A DNA stretch of 64,000 nucleotides from Flavobacterium psychraerolatum (lineage in GTDB: Bacteria; Bacteroidota; Bacteroidia; Flavobacteriales; Flavobacteriaceae): the NCBI RefSeq assembly GCF_025960985.1, contig NZ_JAOQMX010000024.1, positions 1 through 64,000 of the forward strand, written 5' to 3'. The notes below the pieces were generated by a model that saw only the letters and a program-made list of their open reading frames with translations, was not told the origin of the DNA and did not search any database. This document shows, piece by piece, positions 7,875-17,325 of this stretch; the first letter of the stretch is position 1; each line of letters starts with the position of its first letter. The translations under genes were made by a program, and so were the position numbers.

Positions 7875-9188
7875 ATGGGAGTATTCAAAATTGAAGGAGG
7901 AATTCGTCTTAAAGGTGAAATCACGCCACAAGGAGCAAAAAATGAAGCATTACAAATATTGTGTGCCGTATTGTTAACTCCCGAAAAAGTAACGATAAAT
8001 AACATTCCGGATATTATTGATATTAATAAATTGATAAAACTTCTAGGGAATTTAGGTGTGAAAATTCATAAAAACGGAAAAGGTTCTTATGATTTTCAGG
8101 CGGACGAAGTAAATATGGGGTACCTAGAAACGGAAGCTTTCAAAAAAGAAGGTGGTTCGTTAAGAGGTTCAATCATGATCGTTGGGCCACTTTTAGCTCG
8201 TTTTGGAAAAGGATATATTCCAAAGCCAGGTGGAGATAAGATCGGTAGAAGAAGACTAGATACACACTTTGAGGGGTTTATCAACCTTGGAGCAAAATTC
8301 CGTTATAACAGAGAAGATCATTTTTATGGTGTTGAAGCCCCAGAAGGATTGATTGGAACAGATATGCTACTAGACGAAGCATCTGTAACAGGAACTGCAA
8401 ACATTGTAATGGCTGCTGTACTTGCCAAAGGAGTTACTACAGTTTATAATGCCGCTTGTGAGCCTTACTTGCAACAGTTGTGTAAAATGTTGAATTCTAT
8501 GGGAGCCAAAATTACGGGTGTAGGTTCTAATTTATTGACTATAGAAGGAGTTAAAAGTCTAGGTGGATGTACACATAGAATTCTACCAGATATGATCGAG
8601 ATAGGTTCTTGGATTGGACTTGCTGCCATGACAAGAAGCGAAATTACAATCAAAAATGTAAGTTGGGATAATTTAGGTTTGATCCCAAATACCTTCAGAA
8701 AATTAGGGATTACCATAGAACGTAGAGGCGATGATATTTACATCCCAACTCATGAAAATGGTTACGAAGTAAAAACAGATATCGACGGTTCAATTTTAAC
8801 TATTGCAGATGCGCCATGGCCAGGATTTACCCCCGATTTATTGAGTATTCTTCTTGTAGTTGCTACCCAAGCTAGAGGTGATGTTTTAATTCACCAAAAA
8901 ATGTTTGAAAGTCGCTTGTTCTTCGTTGATAAATTAATCGATATGGGGGCAAAAATTATGTTATGTGACCCGCATAGAGCAGTAGTTATGGGACATGATT
9001 TCAAATCTACCCTAAAAGCAACAACAATGTCTTCACCAGATATTAGAGCGGGAATCTCTTTGTTAATAGCAGCACTTTCTGCAAAAGGAACTAGTACGAT
9101 TCAAAATATTGAACAAATAGACCGTGGATACGAAAATATCGATGAAAGATTAAGAGCTATCGGTGCAAAAATTATTAGAGAAGAATAA
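7875..9188 (+). CDS. murA: UDP-N-acetylglucosamine 1-carboxyvinyltransferase
   Basis: Catalyses the first committed step of peptidoglycan synthesis, transfer of enolpyruvate from PEP to UDP-GlcNAc. 437 residues with two EPSP-synthase-like half domains. Landmarks are the N-terminal QGAKNEALQ (catalytic Lys/Asn), LRGSIMIVGPLLARFGKG, the active-site loop PGGDKIGRRRLD, and the C-terminal MFESRLFFVDKLIDMGA. In the loop, the residue equivalent to E. coli Cys115 is Asp121. This replacement, known from mycobacteria and chlamydiae, makes MurA insensitive to fosfomycin. It is last in the run with DUF493 and DUF4290 and is followed by a terminator. Confidence 0.97.
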   Translation: MGVFKIEGGIRLKGEITPQGAKNEALQILCAVLLTPEKVTINNIPDIIDINKLIKLLGNLGVKIHKNGKGSYDFQADEVNMGYLETEAFKKEGGSLRGSIMIVGPLLARFGKGYIPKPGGDKIGRRRLDTHFEGFINLGAKFRYNREDHFYGVEAPEGLIGTDMLLDEASVTGTANIVMAAVLAKGVTTVYNAACEPYLQQLCKMLNSMGAKITGVGSNLLTIEGVKSLGGCTHRILPDMIEIGSWIGLAAMTRSEITIKNVSWDNLGLIPNTFRKLGITIERRGDDIYIPTHENGYEVKTDIDGSILTIADAPWPGFTPDLLSILLVVATQARGDVLIHQKMFESRLFFVDKLIDMGAKIMLCDPHRAVVMGHDFKSTLKATTMSSPDIRAGISLLIAALSAKGTSTIQNIEQIDRGYENIDERLRAIGAKIIREE

Positions 9189-9208
9189 AATCATATAAAT
9201 AGTATACA

Positions 9209-9260
9209 ATCGTTTAAATAATCTTTATGAGTTTCAAAGAGGTTATTTAAACGATTTTTT
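9209..9260 (+). terminator. Terminator after murA
   Basis: AATCGTTTAAATAA, a loop of about 20 nt, TTATTTAAACGATT, then T8. It lies just upstream of the CDF gene. Confidence 0.8.
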
Positions 9261-9271
9261 TTTGAATAAAA

Positions 9272-10138
9272 ATGTCAAATCAAGACCAAGCCATACAAGC
9301 TACCTATTTTAGTATTATAGGAAATACCATTTTGTCTATCCTCAAGGGGTTGGCTGGGTTTTTTGGAAATTCCTATGCCTTGATTGCAGATGCAATTGAA
9401 TCTACCACAGATATTTTTGCTTCTTTTTTGGTGCTATTTGGTATCAAATATGCTAGTAGGCCAGCCGACAAAAATCACCCTTATGGCCACGGTAGAGCCG
9501 AGCCTTTAATTACTTTTCTAGTAGTTGGTTTTCTCATCGCATCAGCCGTTGTTATTGCCTACGAGAGTATAATCAATATCAAAACACCACATGAATTACC
9601 CAAACCTTGGACTCTAATCGTTTTGGGAGTCATCATAGTATGGAAGGAATATTCTTTTCGATTAGTGATGAAAAAGGCTATTCAGACCAACAGTTCTTCT
9701 CTTCGCGCAGATGCTTGGCATCATCGCAGTGATGCTGTTACATCAATAGCCGCATTTATTGGAATTACGATAGCTTTGATTTTAGGAAAAGGGTACGAAG
9801 CAGCCGATGATTGGGCAGCTCTTTTGGCTTCGGGATTTATTGTGTACAATAGTTATATGATCTTCAGACCTGCATTAGGCGAAATCATGGACGAGCATTT
9901 TTATGATGATTTAGTCCTAGAAATTAGAGAAATATCCAGTCAAGTTAATGGTATCTTGGGGACCGAAAAATGCTACATTCGAAAAGCCGGAATGGTCTAC
10001 CACGTGGATTTGCATGCGAGGGTGAGCTCCGAAATTACCGTGAGAGAAGGCCACGATTTAGCCCATCAATTAAAAGACCATTTAAAACACGAAATTCCAA
10101 AATTAGGGAATATATTGATTCATATTGAGCCGGATTAA
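9272..10138 (+). CDS. Cation diffusion facilitator (CDF) metal exporter
   Basis: 288 residues with about six membrane helices in the first 200, then a cytosolic metal-binding C-terminal domain (LGTEKCYIRKAGMVYHVDLHARV, HDLAHQLKDHL). It exchanges divalent metal such as Zn, Fe or Mn for protons across the inner membrane. The second half of transport site A is typical: H150xxxD154 in AWHHRSDAV. The first half reads E43xxxD47 (ADAIESTTD), where Zn/Cd exporters usually have His or Asp at the first position. The HPYGHGRAE loop is conserved. The gene stands alone after a terminator; the metal cannot be assigned. Confidence 0.92.
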   Translation: MSNQDQAIQATYFSIIGNTILSILKGLAGFFGNSYALIADAIESTTDIFASFLVLFGIKYASRPADKNHPYGHGRAEPLITFLVVGFLIASAVVIAYESIINIKTPHELPKPWTLIVLGVIIVWKEYSFRLVMKKAIQTNSSSLRADAWHHRSDAVTSIAAFIGITIALILGKGYEAADDWAALLASGFIVYNSYMIFRPALGEIMDEHFYDDLVLEIREISSQVNGILGTEKCYIRKAGMVYHVDLHARVSSEITVREGHDLAHQLKDHLKHEIPKLGNILIHIEPD

Positions 10139-10158
10139 TTAAAGATAGGATTAGAACT

Positions 10159-10259
10159 TGGGCGTGCCCCGCTGAAAAACGCGGGTCAGGCTTTCCGTTT
10201 CAATCTTTTTTGGAGCAGAAAAAGCTCCAAAAAAGGATTTTCACTACAATCCTTCACGC
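10159..10259. repeat. Dispersed intergenic repeat, copy 1
   Basis: It starts TGGGCGTGCC, contains CCGTTTCAATCTTTTTT, then a GGAGC/GCTCC hairpin, AAAAAGGATTTTCACTAC and ends CAATCCTTCACGC. The same parts recur at 31931-32013, inverted at about 51975-52035, and partly at 61184-61298. It has no coding capacity and folds into a strong hairpin. The rest of the gap up to 10394 shows nothing further. Confidence 0.75.
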
Positions 10260-10394
10260 AAAACATTCAGGATTGCAAAAAAAATAGTATAATATAGGTT
10301 AATATCGTTTTATAATTGCAACGCCAGCTTAGTTTGTCCTTCTGAAAATCTTACGTATAGTCACTGGAAAATAAAAAGCCTAGATGAAAGTAAA

Positions 10395-11966
10395 TCACTT
10401 TTTAATGTCCTGTAAAATCCAATCCAATTCAGGGTCTTTTTCAGTAAGAATTTCATTAAGTTTAAGATTAATTTCTTTGTCAGGATAAATCCCGTGTCCT
10501 TTGATAGGAGTGGAGAAATAGGGTTTCATGTCCATAATACCTATTCGGATTTTTAAATGCGAGTTGGGCAATTGATATATAGGCATAAAACCAGCAACGG
10601 TTCCGTTATAGGAACCACCTGTTTCTGTTCCAACAAAGGTAGCTCTTTTGGACCCTTTTAAATTTGATGAAAGAATACTAGCGGCAGAAAAACTTCCACC
10701 GTTGGTTATTACATATATTTTTCCTTTAAATACATTTTTGCTGGCTTTGTGTTTGCTAGTTTCAGTAGCATAATAGTTTTTACCATTTTTGTTTTTATGA
10801 ACGGTAGCCAAAATATAAGAATACACTATCGGTGTAAGTAGTACTTTTAATACTTTTATCGGTAAAGAACCACCATGCCAGTAAGCACCTTTGAATAAAC
10901 TACCTCTAGATACAACTTCCGATTTTTGTAAGAACACAAATGAAGAATCAGATAAATAGGAATATAAATATGCTACTTCACTTAGGCGTCCACCGCCATT
11001 GTCTCTTAAATCTATGATTAGTGTCTTTGTTTGATATTTTTTGAGTGCTTCAAAACTTTGTTTATAAAAGCGTTTATAATTTCCATTAGTAAATGTTCTT
11101 ATTTTCAATAGCGCAATAGTACTGTCTTTACCGATGAAATCTAAATTTCGATTATAGTCTTCACTTTCTTTATTATAACCGTTGGTCTTTTTCTTTTTCT
11201 TCAAAGCTTTGAGCGCTTTTCTTTCGACTGCTGTTATTTTTGGTTGTTTTTTTGAGGGAGTAATTGATGCAAATTTCTTTTCGGGAGTTACTGTTTTGAG
11301 TCTACTTATTGTGATTTTTTTTAAACTGTCTTTGTATTGAAATTGGTATTCCAAACTGTCGTGAATCCCATTTTCAATGGTGAAAAAAGTATTAAATCGT
11401 TTGCTCGATTGTAGTTTTTTTAATGTAGTATTATAGCCGTCAGACGTATAGAAATTATTGTATTCTGTAATTAAATCAATGGGTTTTATGTGGTTTATAC
11501 CAATAACTTCTGTACCTGGTTGAATGCTTCTAGTAGTAGATTTATTTTTTATAACGTATAGTTTGTCGTTAAGGTAACTGAATTCAAATTGTGAAAGTGG
11601 TCCTATCCCTCTTTTGAGTATTGCTTTGGTTTCTCTTTTTGTAAAAAGAGTAGTAGGACCATAGACTACAGAATGTCCTTGTTTTACGGCTGCAACGATG
11701 GGACTTAACTTTTTGTAGAAATCAAGTGGTTTTAGAGGAGTATTGATTGTATTTTTTAGGCTATCAAATTTGTGATCCAAAACAACTTTATCAATGTACT
11801 CATATAAATTTGGGTGTAGTTGCTGTAGTTTTCTATAAGTGAAATCAACGTCTGAGTGTAGTTTGTCAATAGGGATAAATTCTTGTAAAAGTTCGTTTTT
11901 CTTTTTGACGGAAGTGCATTGAGTAAAAAACAGAATGCTAAAAAACAGTAATATTAATTTTCTCAT
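10395..11966 (-). CDS. S41 family peptidase, probable lipoprotein
   Basis: 523 residues. The N-terminus MRKLILLFFSILFFTQC is a lipoprotein-type signal with Cys17 as the likely lipidated residue. The C-terminal half is a tail-specific-protease (S41) domain: LIIDLRDNGGGRLSEVAYLYS, then ITNGGSFSAAS with the catalytic Ser near 425-427, and FVGTETGGSYNG. An N-terminal helical region (HSDVDFTYRKLQQLHPNLYEYID) is common in Bacteroidota S41 proteins. A Lys-rich stretch (ALKALKKKKKTNG) lies before the catalytic domain. Substrates are unknown; I expect an envelope location. It appears monocistronic between two repeat-bearing gaps. Confidence 0.88.
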   Translation of the reverse strand: MRKLILLFFSILFFTQCTSVKKKNELLQEFIPIDKLHSDVDFTYRKLQQLHPNLYEYIDKVVLDHKFDSLKNTINTPLKPLDFYKKLSPIVAAVKQGHSVVYGPTTLFTKRETKAILKRGIGPLSQFEFSYLNDKLYVIKNKSTTRSIQPGTEVIGINHIKPIDLITEYNNFYTSDGYNTTLKKLQSSKRFNTFFTIENGIHDSLEYQFQYKDSLKKITISRLKTVTPEKKFASITPSKKQPKITAVERKALKALKKKKKTNGYNKESEDYNRNLDFIGKDSTIALLKIRTFTNGNYKRFYKQSFEALKKYQTKTLIIDLRDNGGGRLSEVAYLYSYLSDSSFVFLQKSEVVSRGSLFKGAYWHGGSLPIKVLKVLLTPIVYSYILATVHKNKNGKNYYATETSKHKASKNVFKGKIYVITNGGSFSAASILSSNLKGSKRATFVGTETGGSYNGTVAGFMPIYQLPNSHLKIRIGIMDMKPYFSTPIKGHGIYPDKEINLKLNEILTEKDPELDWILQDIKK

Positions 11967-12110
11967 TGACCGTATTTCTTTTTATGTAGAGTATAAGTAA
12001 TAAGTGTTTTGAAATTATATTTAGAGTAACGAAGTTCGCTTTTGTCGAAAATAATTGAAGGGCTGTGTGCGAATTTACTAAAATAAAAAAAAACAGCTAG
12101 AACATCTTAT

Positions 12111-12250
12111 TGCCCCTGATGGCAGTGACAGCCCCGATTGAAAAAAGGCTATTTTTTGCGGGAAGTACAGAGCGACCGAAGGAAGCTCCTGTACTGACCT
12201 AATAAAAAAAGCCTTTTGAAGGAGGGCTATAACGAACAGCTGGATTAGGC
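12111..12250. repeat. Large hairpin repeat, diverged member of the intergenic family
   Basis: The gap between the S41 gene and aroQ holds a long inverted structure: AAAAGGCTATTTTTT pairs with AAAAAAAGCCTTTT, and inside it AGTACAG pairs with CTGTACT. The flanks (CAGTGACAGCCCCGATTG and GGGCTATAACGAACAGC) resemble structured repeats I associate with Flavobacterium genomes. Its relation to copy 1 is plausible but weak. It has no open reading frame. Confidence 0.5.
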
Positions 12251-12308
12251 ACAAAAAAAAACGAGCTTAAAATATTTTCGAACTCGTTTTGTCTAGTTGT
12301 ATGATGAT

Positions 12309-12722
12309 TTACAAAAAGGATTGGATAGCCAAATCGTAACTTTTTAATCCAAAACCAAGTACTACTCCTTTTGCATTACCCGAAATATAGGATTGGTGTC
12401 TGAAGCTTTCTCTTGAAAATGTGTTTGATATATGAACCTCGATCACTGGAGTGGTGATAGCCTTGATGGCGTCTCCAATGCCAATGGAAGTATGTGTGTA
12501 AGCTCCAGCGTTCAAAATAATACCGTCATAAGTAAAGCCAAATTCTTGAATTTTGTTGATTAATTCGCCTTCGATATTGCTTTGGTAATAAGCAAAATCA
12601 ATATTTGGATATTTGGCTTGTAGACCTGCGAAGTATTCTTCAAAAGTAAGACTGCCATAGACTTCGGGTTCTCGTTTACCTAAAAGGTTTAAGTTTGGTC
12701 CGTTAATGATGCAAATTTTCAT
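12309..12722 (-). CDS. aroQ: Type II 3-dehydroquinate dehydratase
   Basis: Third step of the shikimate pathway (3-dehydroquinate to 3-dehydroshikimate). 137 residues, slightly short of the usual 140-150. It has the signature ICIINGPNLNLLGKREPEVYG with the catalytic Tyr (Y22), the NAGAYTHTSIGIGDAI segment, and VIEVHISNTFSRESFRHQSYIS with the catalytic His and Arg. Type II enzymes form dodecamers. In related flavobacteria it tends to neighbour xerD; here a block of outer-membrane genes lies between them. Confidence 0.96.
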   Translation of the reverse strand: MKICIINGPNLNLLGKREPEVYGSLTFEEYFAGLQAKYPNIDFAYYQSNIEGELINKIQEFGFTYDGIILNAGAYTHTSIGIGDAIKAITTPVIEVHISNTFSRESFRHQSYISGNAKGVVLGFGLKSYDLAIQSFL

Positions 12723-12747
12723 GTGTAATGTTTTTGTAAAAATAAAA

Positions 12748-12775
12748 AAACCGTTCCAATTACAGAACGGTTTTT
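12748..12775 (-). terminator. Terminator after the PorT-like gene
   Basis: AAAACCGTTC-loop-GAACGGTTTTT, A7 on the left (a T run on the minus strand). It lies between the barrel gene and aroQ. Confidence 0.8.
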
Positions 12776-12797
12776 CATTATTTTGTTGGGTTTCTTT

Positions 12798-13364
12798 TTA
12801 GAAAAGAATACCAGCGGAAAGTTGAAAGGTAGAATTTTTAGTTTGAGCATCTTTACTAGCTTCTGTAAGTCCTAAACCATAACGAGCTTGTAAAAATAGG
12901 TTTTTAGTAAGGTTGAGTCCCAAACCTACAACACCAGCAAATTCAAAAGTTTTTGAATCTTTGTAGTCAAATTTATTTCTTTCACTCATTAAGAAGGAAG
13001 CTTGCGGACCTGCTTCTAAAGTTAGGCTTTTATTCAAAAATATTTTGGCAACAACAGGAATAGAAATGTAACCTAGTTCATTTTTGAATTCTTGGGTAGC
13101 ATTTTTGTAAGTTGCTCCTTGAGTAGAATACAAAAGCTCTGGCTGAATAGCGAAATTTTCAAATAATTTTACTTCAGCAACCAATCCAGCATGGTAGCTA
13201 GTAATAGCATCTGTTGAATTATAGTTTTGATTATTCAATGTGATATTAGTACCGTTTTGATTGGCATAATTAATCCCCCCTTTAATACCAAATCGGATAG
13301 ATTGTGCTTGTGTAATTGTAGCCATTCCTAATAGTACTGCAGCGAATAAAATAGTCTTTTTCAT
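12798..13364 (-). CDS. PorT-family outer-membrane beta-barrel protein
   Basis: 188 residues. Signal peptide MKKTILFAAVLLGMATITQAQ, cleaved after AQ. The mature part alternates polar and hydrophobic residues in strands (IRFGIKGGINYANQNG, SYHAGLVAEVKLFENFAIQPELLYSTQGA, GLGLNLTKNLFLQARYGLGL) and ends in an aromatic residue (SAGILF), as in eight-stranded barrels of the outer-membrane beta-barrel (PF13568) group. Specific role unknown. It is transcribed away from the large barrel/OmpA pair across a 400-bp gap. Confidence 0.88.
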   Translation of the reverse strand: MKKTILFAAVLLGMATITQAQSIRFGIKGGINYANQNGTNITLNNQNYNSTDAITSYHAGLVAEVKLFENFAIQPELLYSTQGATYKNATQEFKNELGYISIPVVAKIFLNKSLTLEAGPQASFLMSERNKFDYKDSKTFEFAGVVGLGLNLTKNLFLQARYGLGLTEASKDAQTKNSTFQLSAGILF

Positions 13365-13766
13365 GTTTGTAAATTTGAAGTTTTATATCGTGCAATTTAA
13401 AACTCTTTATTTTGATAGTTGTTGTATAATTATTAAAATATTTTATAGAATACCAATGTTTACGGTGTAGTAAATTTTGATATTATAGAATCATACAGTG
13501 TTATAATCGCTCCTTTACTAAGACAATCCTTTAATGTTAATTATTAAAACATTAAACTTATGTAAGAATTAACAAAAATTGTGTAAGAGCAAACTTGGAC
13601 GTATATTTTATTTTTGTAGAACAATTAATTTATAGAAAACATCAACAATTAAGGTAGGCTATTTATCTAAAGAAATGTCAGAATAAGTGATAGTAGATTT
13701 TAAAAGCAGAAGTGTTATTTATAAATAAAAGAACCCTAATTATTTTATAAATTTAAATTCAACAAC
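13365..13766. promoter_or_regulatory. Divergent promoter region of two outer-membrane loci
   Basis: A 402-bp AT-rich gap between divergent genes. A TAnnTTTG box (TATTTTTG, 13609-13616) points towards the large barrel gene and would leave a leader of about 145 nt. I see no hairpin, repeat or open frame of note in the leader. Confidence 0.4.
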
Positions 13767-16094
13767 ATGAAGAAAATTATCACAATTTGTGCGTTGGCAT
13801 ATTTTGGAATCAACGCAAATGCTCAGATGAAAGATGTAACAGTTACATTGCAACCAACTGCAAGTTACAATTGGTTTGATAAAAATTCAGCAATTGAGGA
13901 TGGTGTTTTGTACGGAGCGAGATTAGGTTTTGGTTTTGGAGAGTCAATCGAATTAAGAGGAGTTTATGAAAAATCTGCTGATATAAAAAATACGGTACGT
14001 AATTTTGATATATTTTCTAATGATTTTGTTAACAATTTTAATTCACGTTCCGTAGGTATTGAACGTTATGGTGCTGAATTTAAAGCTAATATTCCTACTA
14101 GAGGAACATTTGTACCCTATTTTACTCTAGGTGCAGGGGTTCAAAAATTAACTGTAGACATTAATGCAGATAGTGCTCCACAGACAAAGTTAAAATCGGA
14201 TCAAACTTATGTAAATGTAGGTTTAGGTACTCAAATTAAATTAGGAACAAGATTATTTCTAAACTTGGAGGCTAAAAATACGGTGTTTAATCTAAACCCA
14301 AATTCTATTTTATACCAAGATGGACCAAATCAAAGTGAATTTGAGGGATTATTAGGAAGTAATAATAACACTAGAATGTCAAACTGGTCAGCCTTGGCTG
14401 GATTACAGCTTTACTTAGGAGGTCGTGTTCCAGAAGAATTAAGTCCATTAGATAGAGCTTATCGCAATAAGTATTCAGGAGGATTAGGAGGTTTTAAATT
14501 GGTAGTTGAGCCTGCTGGGGCGTATATTAATTTTGATAATTCTACTAATTTAAGAGATACTTACTTACTTGGGGGTAAAGTTGGTTTTGATTTGAATCAA
14601 TATGTTGGAATTAGAGGGTATTATTACAGAGCAACTAATAATAAACAATTATCATTTGACTTTGATAATTTAGAAATGTATGGTGGTGATTTTGTTGCCA
14701 AATTAAATGTTTCTCGTGGAGTAGTACCTTACATAACAGTTGGTGGTGGTTACTTAAATGTAAATCAAAATAGCTATATAGGTAAAGATGGTTTAACAGG
14801 AGCAAACTCAGGTTATTTTGCAAAAGGTGGAGCAGGTTTAAATATACCAGTAGGAAGAAATGTTGAGTTATTTGGGGATGCTAGTTTAATGTTCACATCC
14901 GACCGTACAGGTAATGATTTGGTAAATACTATTTCTCCGGATGAATTGAAAAAACATGTTATGTATACAGCAGGAATTCGTTTTCAGTTAGGAAAGAAAG
15001 CTGATGATACTGATGAAATTTTAAGAAATGAAATTGATCAGAAAGTTAAAGCAGAAACGAAAGTTTACGAAGATAGAATCAATGATCTTGAATCTGAATT
15101 GGCTAAAGCTTATAAAAATAATGATACTAAGAAAGCGGTAGAAATAATTGAAGAAAAGAAAGAACTTGAAAGATCTATAGAAGCACAACAACGTAAAAGT
15201 AATGACAAGGATTTAGACAAAAATAAAATGAAAGATTCTAAATCTAACTCCGAAGAAGATAAAAAAACTCAAGAATCTAGAGTTGAAATGACACCGAAAG
15301 AATTAGAAAATATGATTGAAAAAGTAATTCAAGGTGTGGATGAAGATTCTCGTAAAGCGCAAAGTACGGATCAACGTATGGATCGTTTAGAAAAATTATT
15401 ACTAGAGATTAATACTGGTACTTACAGAGAGAATTTATCTCCTGCAACTCAAGATGAAGCTTCTCAAAAAATTCTTGATAAATTAAACCAACTTAATTCT
15501 AAAATAGATGCTAATACTGAAAAAATCAACAACCTTGGTGCAATGAATAACCAAGGTCAAGATAAAACAGTGGTAATCTCTGCAGGTCAACAATCACCAG
15601 TTTTGCCGCAAACAATTCAACAATCACCTAATAGAATTGAAACTGATGTAAATGGTAATTCTACAGTTAAAGCAGATAATAGTAGTCAAGGTGTTGTAAC
15701 TGGATTAGTGGTTAACGAAGGAATGTCATTGTTTACTGGGGCAGTTATTGCTGATAAAGCAGCTATGATTGTTGGGATTAGAGGAAATTACAATTTCACT
15801 AATTCAAATTTTAGATTTATGCCAGATTTATATATTGCTCCTGGTAAAGACACAGGATTTGGTATTAATGCAAACGTTGTTATGCCGTTTGCAGTAAATA
15901 GGGGAGCTATTGCGGAGCCATATTTAGGATTAGGATTAGGGTATAATCATGCAGTGGGAGAAAGCACTTTTAGTCCCAATGTAGTTTTAGGAACAACTTT
16001 CAATGTGCTTGGTGGTAAACTATATGCAGATTATACAGCGCATAATTTTATCAGAATACACCAAATATCTGTAGGGTATAAATTTAATTTTTAA
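13767..16094 (+). CDS. Multi-barrel outer-membrane protein with central coiled coil
   Basis: 775 residues. Signal peptide MKKIITICALAYFGINANAQ. Residues about 25-225 and 235-410 look like two related OmpA-N/porin-type barrel domains, each with a GGxVPYxTxGxG-type strand pair (VPYFTLGAGVQKL and VPYITVGGGYLNV). About 410-600 is a charged, heptad-like coiled coil (KVKAETKVYEDRINDLESEL, KKAVEIIEEKKELERSIEAQ). The last 140 residues form a third barrel-like segment ending in an aromatic (VGYKFNF). It is probably envelope-structural. The downstream OmpA-domain gene starts 4 nt after its stop, so the two are co-translated and may form one assembly. Confidence 0.75.
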   Translation: MKKIITICALAYFGINANAQMKDVTVTLQPTASYNWFDKNSAIEDGVLYGARLGFGFGESIELRGVYEKSADIKNTVRNFDIFSNDFVNNFNSRSVGIERYGAEFKANIPTRGTFVPYFTLGAGVQKLTVDINADSAPQTKLKSDQTYVNVGLGTQIKLGTRLFLNLEAKNTVFNLNPNSILYQDGPNQSEFEGLLGSNNNTRMSNWSALAGLQLYLGGRVPEELSPLDRAYRNKYSGGLGGFKLVVEPAGAYINFDNSTNLRDTYLLGGKVGFDLNQYVGIRGYYYRATNNKQLSFDFDNLEMYGGDFVAKLNVSRGVVPYITVGGGYLNVNQNSYIGKDGLTGANSGYFAKGGAGLNIPVGRNVELFGDASLMFTSDRTGNDLVNTISPDELKKHVMYTAGIRFQLGKKADDTDEILRNEIDQKVKAETKVYEDRINDLESELAKAYKNNDTKKAVEIIEEKKELERSIEAQQRKSNDKDLDKNKMKDSKSNSEEDKKTQESRVEMTPKELENMIEKVIQGVDEDSRKAQSTDQRMDRLEKLLLEINTGTYRENLSPATQDEASQKILDKLNQLNSKIDANTEKINNLGAMNNQGQDKTVVISAGQQSPVLPQTIQQSPNRIETDVNGNSTVKADNSSQGVVTGLVVNEGMSLFTGAVIADKAAMIVGIRGNYNFTNSNFRFMPDLYIAPGKDTGFGINANVVMPFAVNRGAIAEPYLGLGLGYNHAVGESTFSPNVVLGTTFNVLGGKLYADYTAHNFIRIHQISVGYKFNF

Positions 16095-16098
16095 TAAT

Positions 16099-17160
16099 AT
16101 GATGATATCTAGTATAGTAATAAAGATGAAGACAATGGTACCCTGCATTTGCATCTTATTTTCATGTAGTCTTTTCGCACAAAGCGATACTACTTCTACA
16201 GAAAAAAGTACCATCGTTATGACAAAAACAGAATTGAGCTCATTTTTGAGTACGGTTGCTGAAGCAAGACGATCTCAATTGAAAGAGAGAGAAAATAGAC
16301 AAGTGAAACAAGATTTAGCAGATTTGAGACTTAAGTACCAACAAAATAATCAATTTGAAAGTTATACTAATAACTCAATCTCAAATCAACAACTAGTTAG
16401 AGAGTTAAATTATTTAAATCAGAGAATTGATAATCTAAGTTCTTCGAATCGAACATTACCCACTACTGGTAGAAATAGTTCTACTATAATTTTACCTAGT
16501 CAATCTAACAGTAGTCCTATGTACGCACAAAAACCTGTTGAAACTAGAACGGTAGTAGCTAGCCCAAATACTTCTAGAATTAAAGAGTTGGAGGCAAAAA
16601 TTGACTCCCTTAGAAATGTAAAACCGGTAGTTTCTAAAAGTAGAATCAGTAGAATGACAAATGATAGTTTAAATACAATGCGAAATCAATTGTCAGAAGC
16701 TAAAAGTCAAAAGGCAAATGATAGTTTAAATGCAATGAGAAATCAATTGTCAAAAATTAAAAAGCAAATGAATGACTTGCAAGCAAAAATTAAGGCTTCA
16801 GAAAATAAAGTTTCTACTGTGAATGTGTCAAATAAAGAGAAAACCTATTGGAAACAGCAAGTTTATTTTGCTAATAACTCTGAAACGTTAGCTAATGAAT
16901 ACTATAAATACATTCAAGATTTAACTCAAATATTAAATGAATATCCAGAAGCAAATATTTTATTAGAAGGTTGGGCAAGTCCAAGTGGTAATTCAGCATA
17001 TAATAAACAACTTTCTATGCGCAGAGCAGATGCTGTGAAAAATGCATTTGTGAATAATAGAATTGATGCTTCTAGAATTTTAGCTACTTTCAAAGGTGAA
17101 GATAAGACCTCTACTGCGCAACATGCTAGACGTGTTGATATGTCTATAACAGTTAAATAA
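16099..17160 (+). CDS. OmpA family peptidoglycan-binding protein
   Basis: 353 residues from the ATG at 16099; the ATG at 16126 (MKTMVPCICILFSCSLFAQ) gives a cleaner signal peptide and may be the real start. The middle 60-230 is coiled-coil-rich with a short internal repeat (NDSLNTMRNQLSEAKSQKA, then NDSLNAMRNQLSKIKKQ). Residues about 250-353 are an OmpA C-terminal domain: VYFANNSETLANEYYKYIQ, LLEGWASPSGNSAYNKQLS, and MRRADAVKNAFV with ARRVDMSI carrying the peptidoglycan-binding Arg pattern. It would tether the outer membrane to peptidoglycan, probably with the upstream barrel protein. Confidence 0.9.
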   Translation: MMISSIVIKMKTMVPCICILFSCSLFAQSDTTSTEKSTIVMTKTELSSFLSTVAEARRSQLKERENRQVKQDLADLRLKYQQNNQFESYTNNSISNQQLVRELNYLNQRIDNLSSSNRTLPTTGRNSSTIILPSQSNSSPMYAQKPVETRTVVASPNTSRIKELEAKIDSLRNVKPVVSKSRISRMTNDSLNTMRNQLSEAKSQKANDSLNAMRNQLSKIKKQMNDLQAKIKASENKVSTVNVSNKEKTYWKQQVYFANNSETLANEYYKYIQDLTQILNEYPEANILLEGWASPSGNSAYNKQLSMRRADAVKNAFVNNRIDASRILATFKGEDKTSTAQHARRVDMSITVK

Positions 17161-17325
17161 TAATGATGAAGAAGGGTAGGGTACAGTTGCAAATTGTATT
17201 CATATCTCTTACAATGCGTGCTGAATTGTTGTTAATGATTAAAAGATAATTCATTAAAATTCAATTGCAGTAGATAATTGTGTTTCACAATGTTTCAAAT
17301 AGTTTTATAAAGACTGTACATTTTT

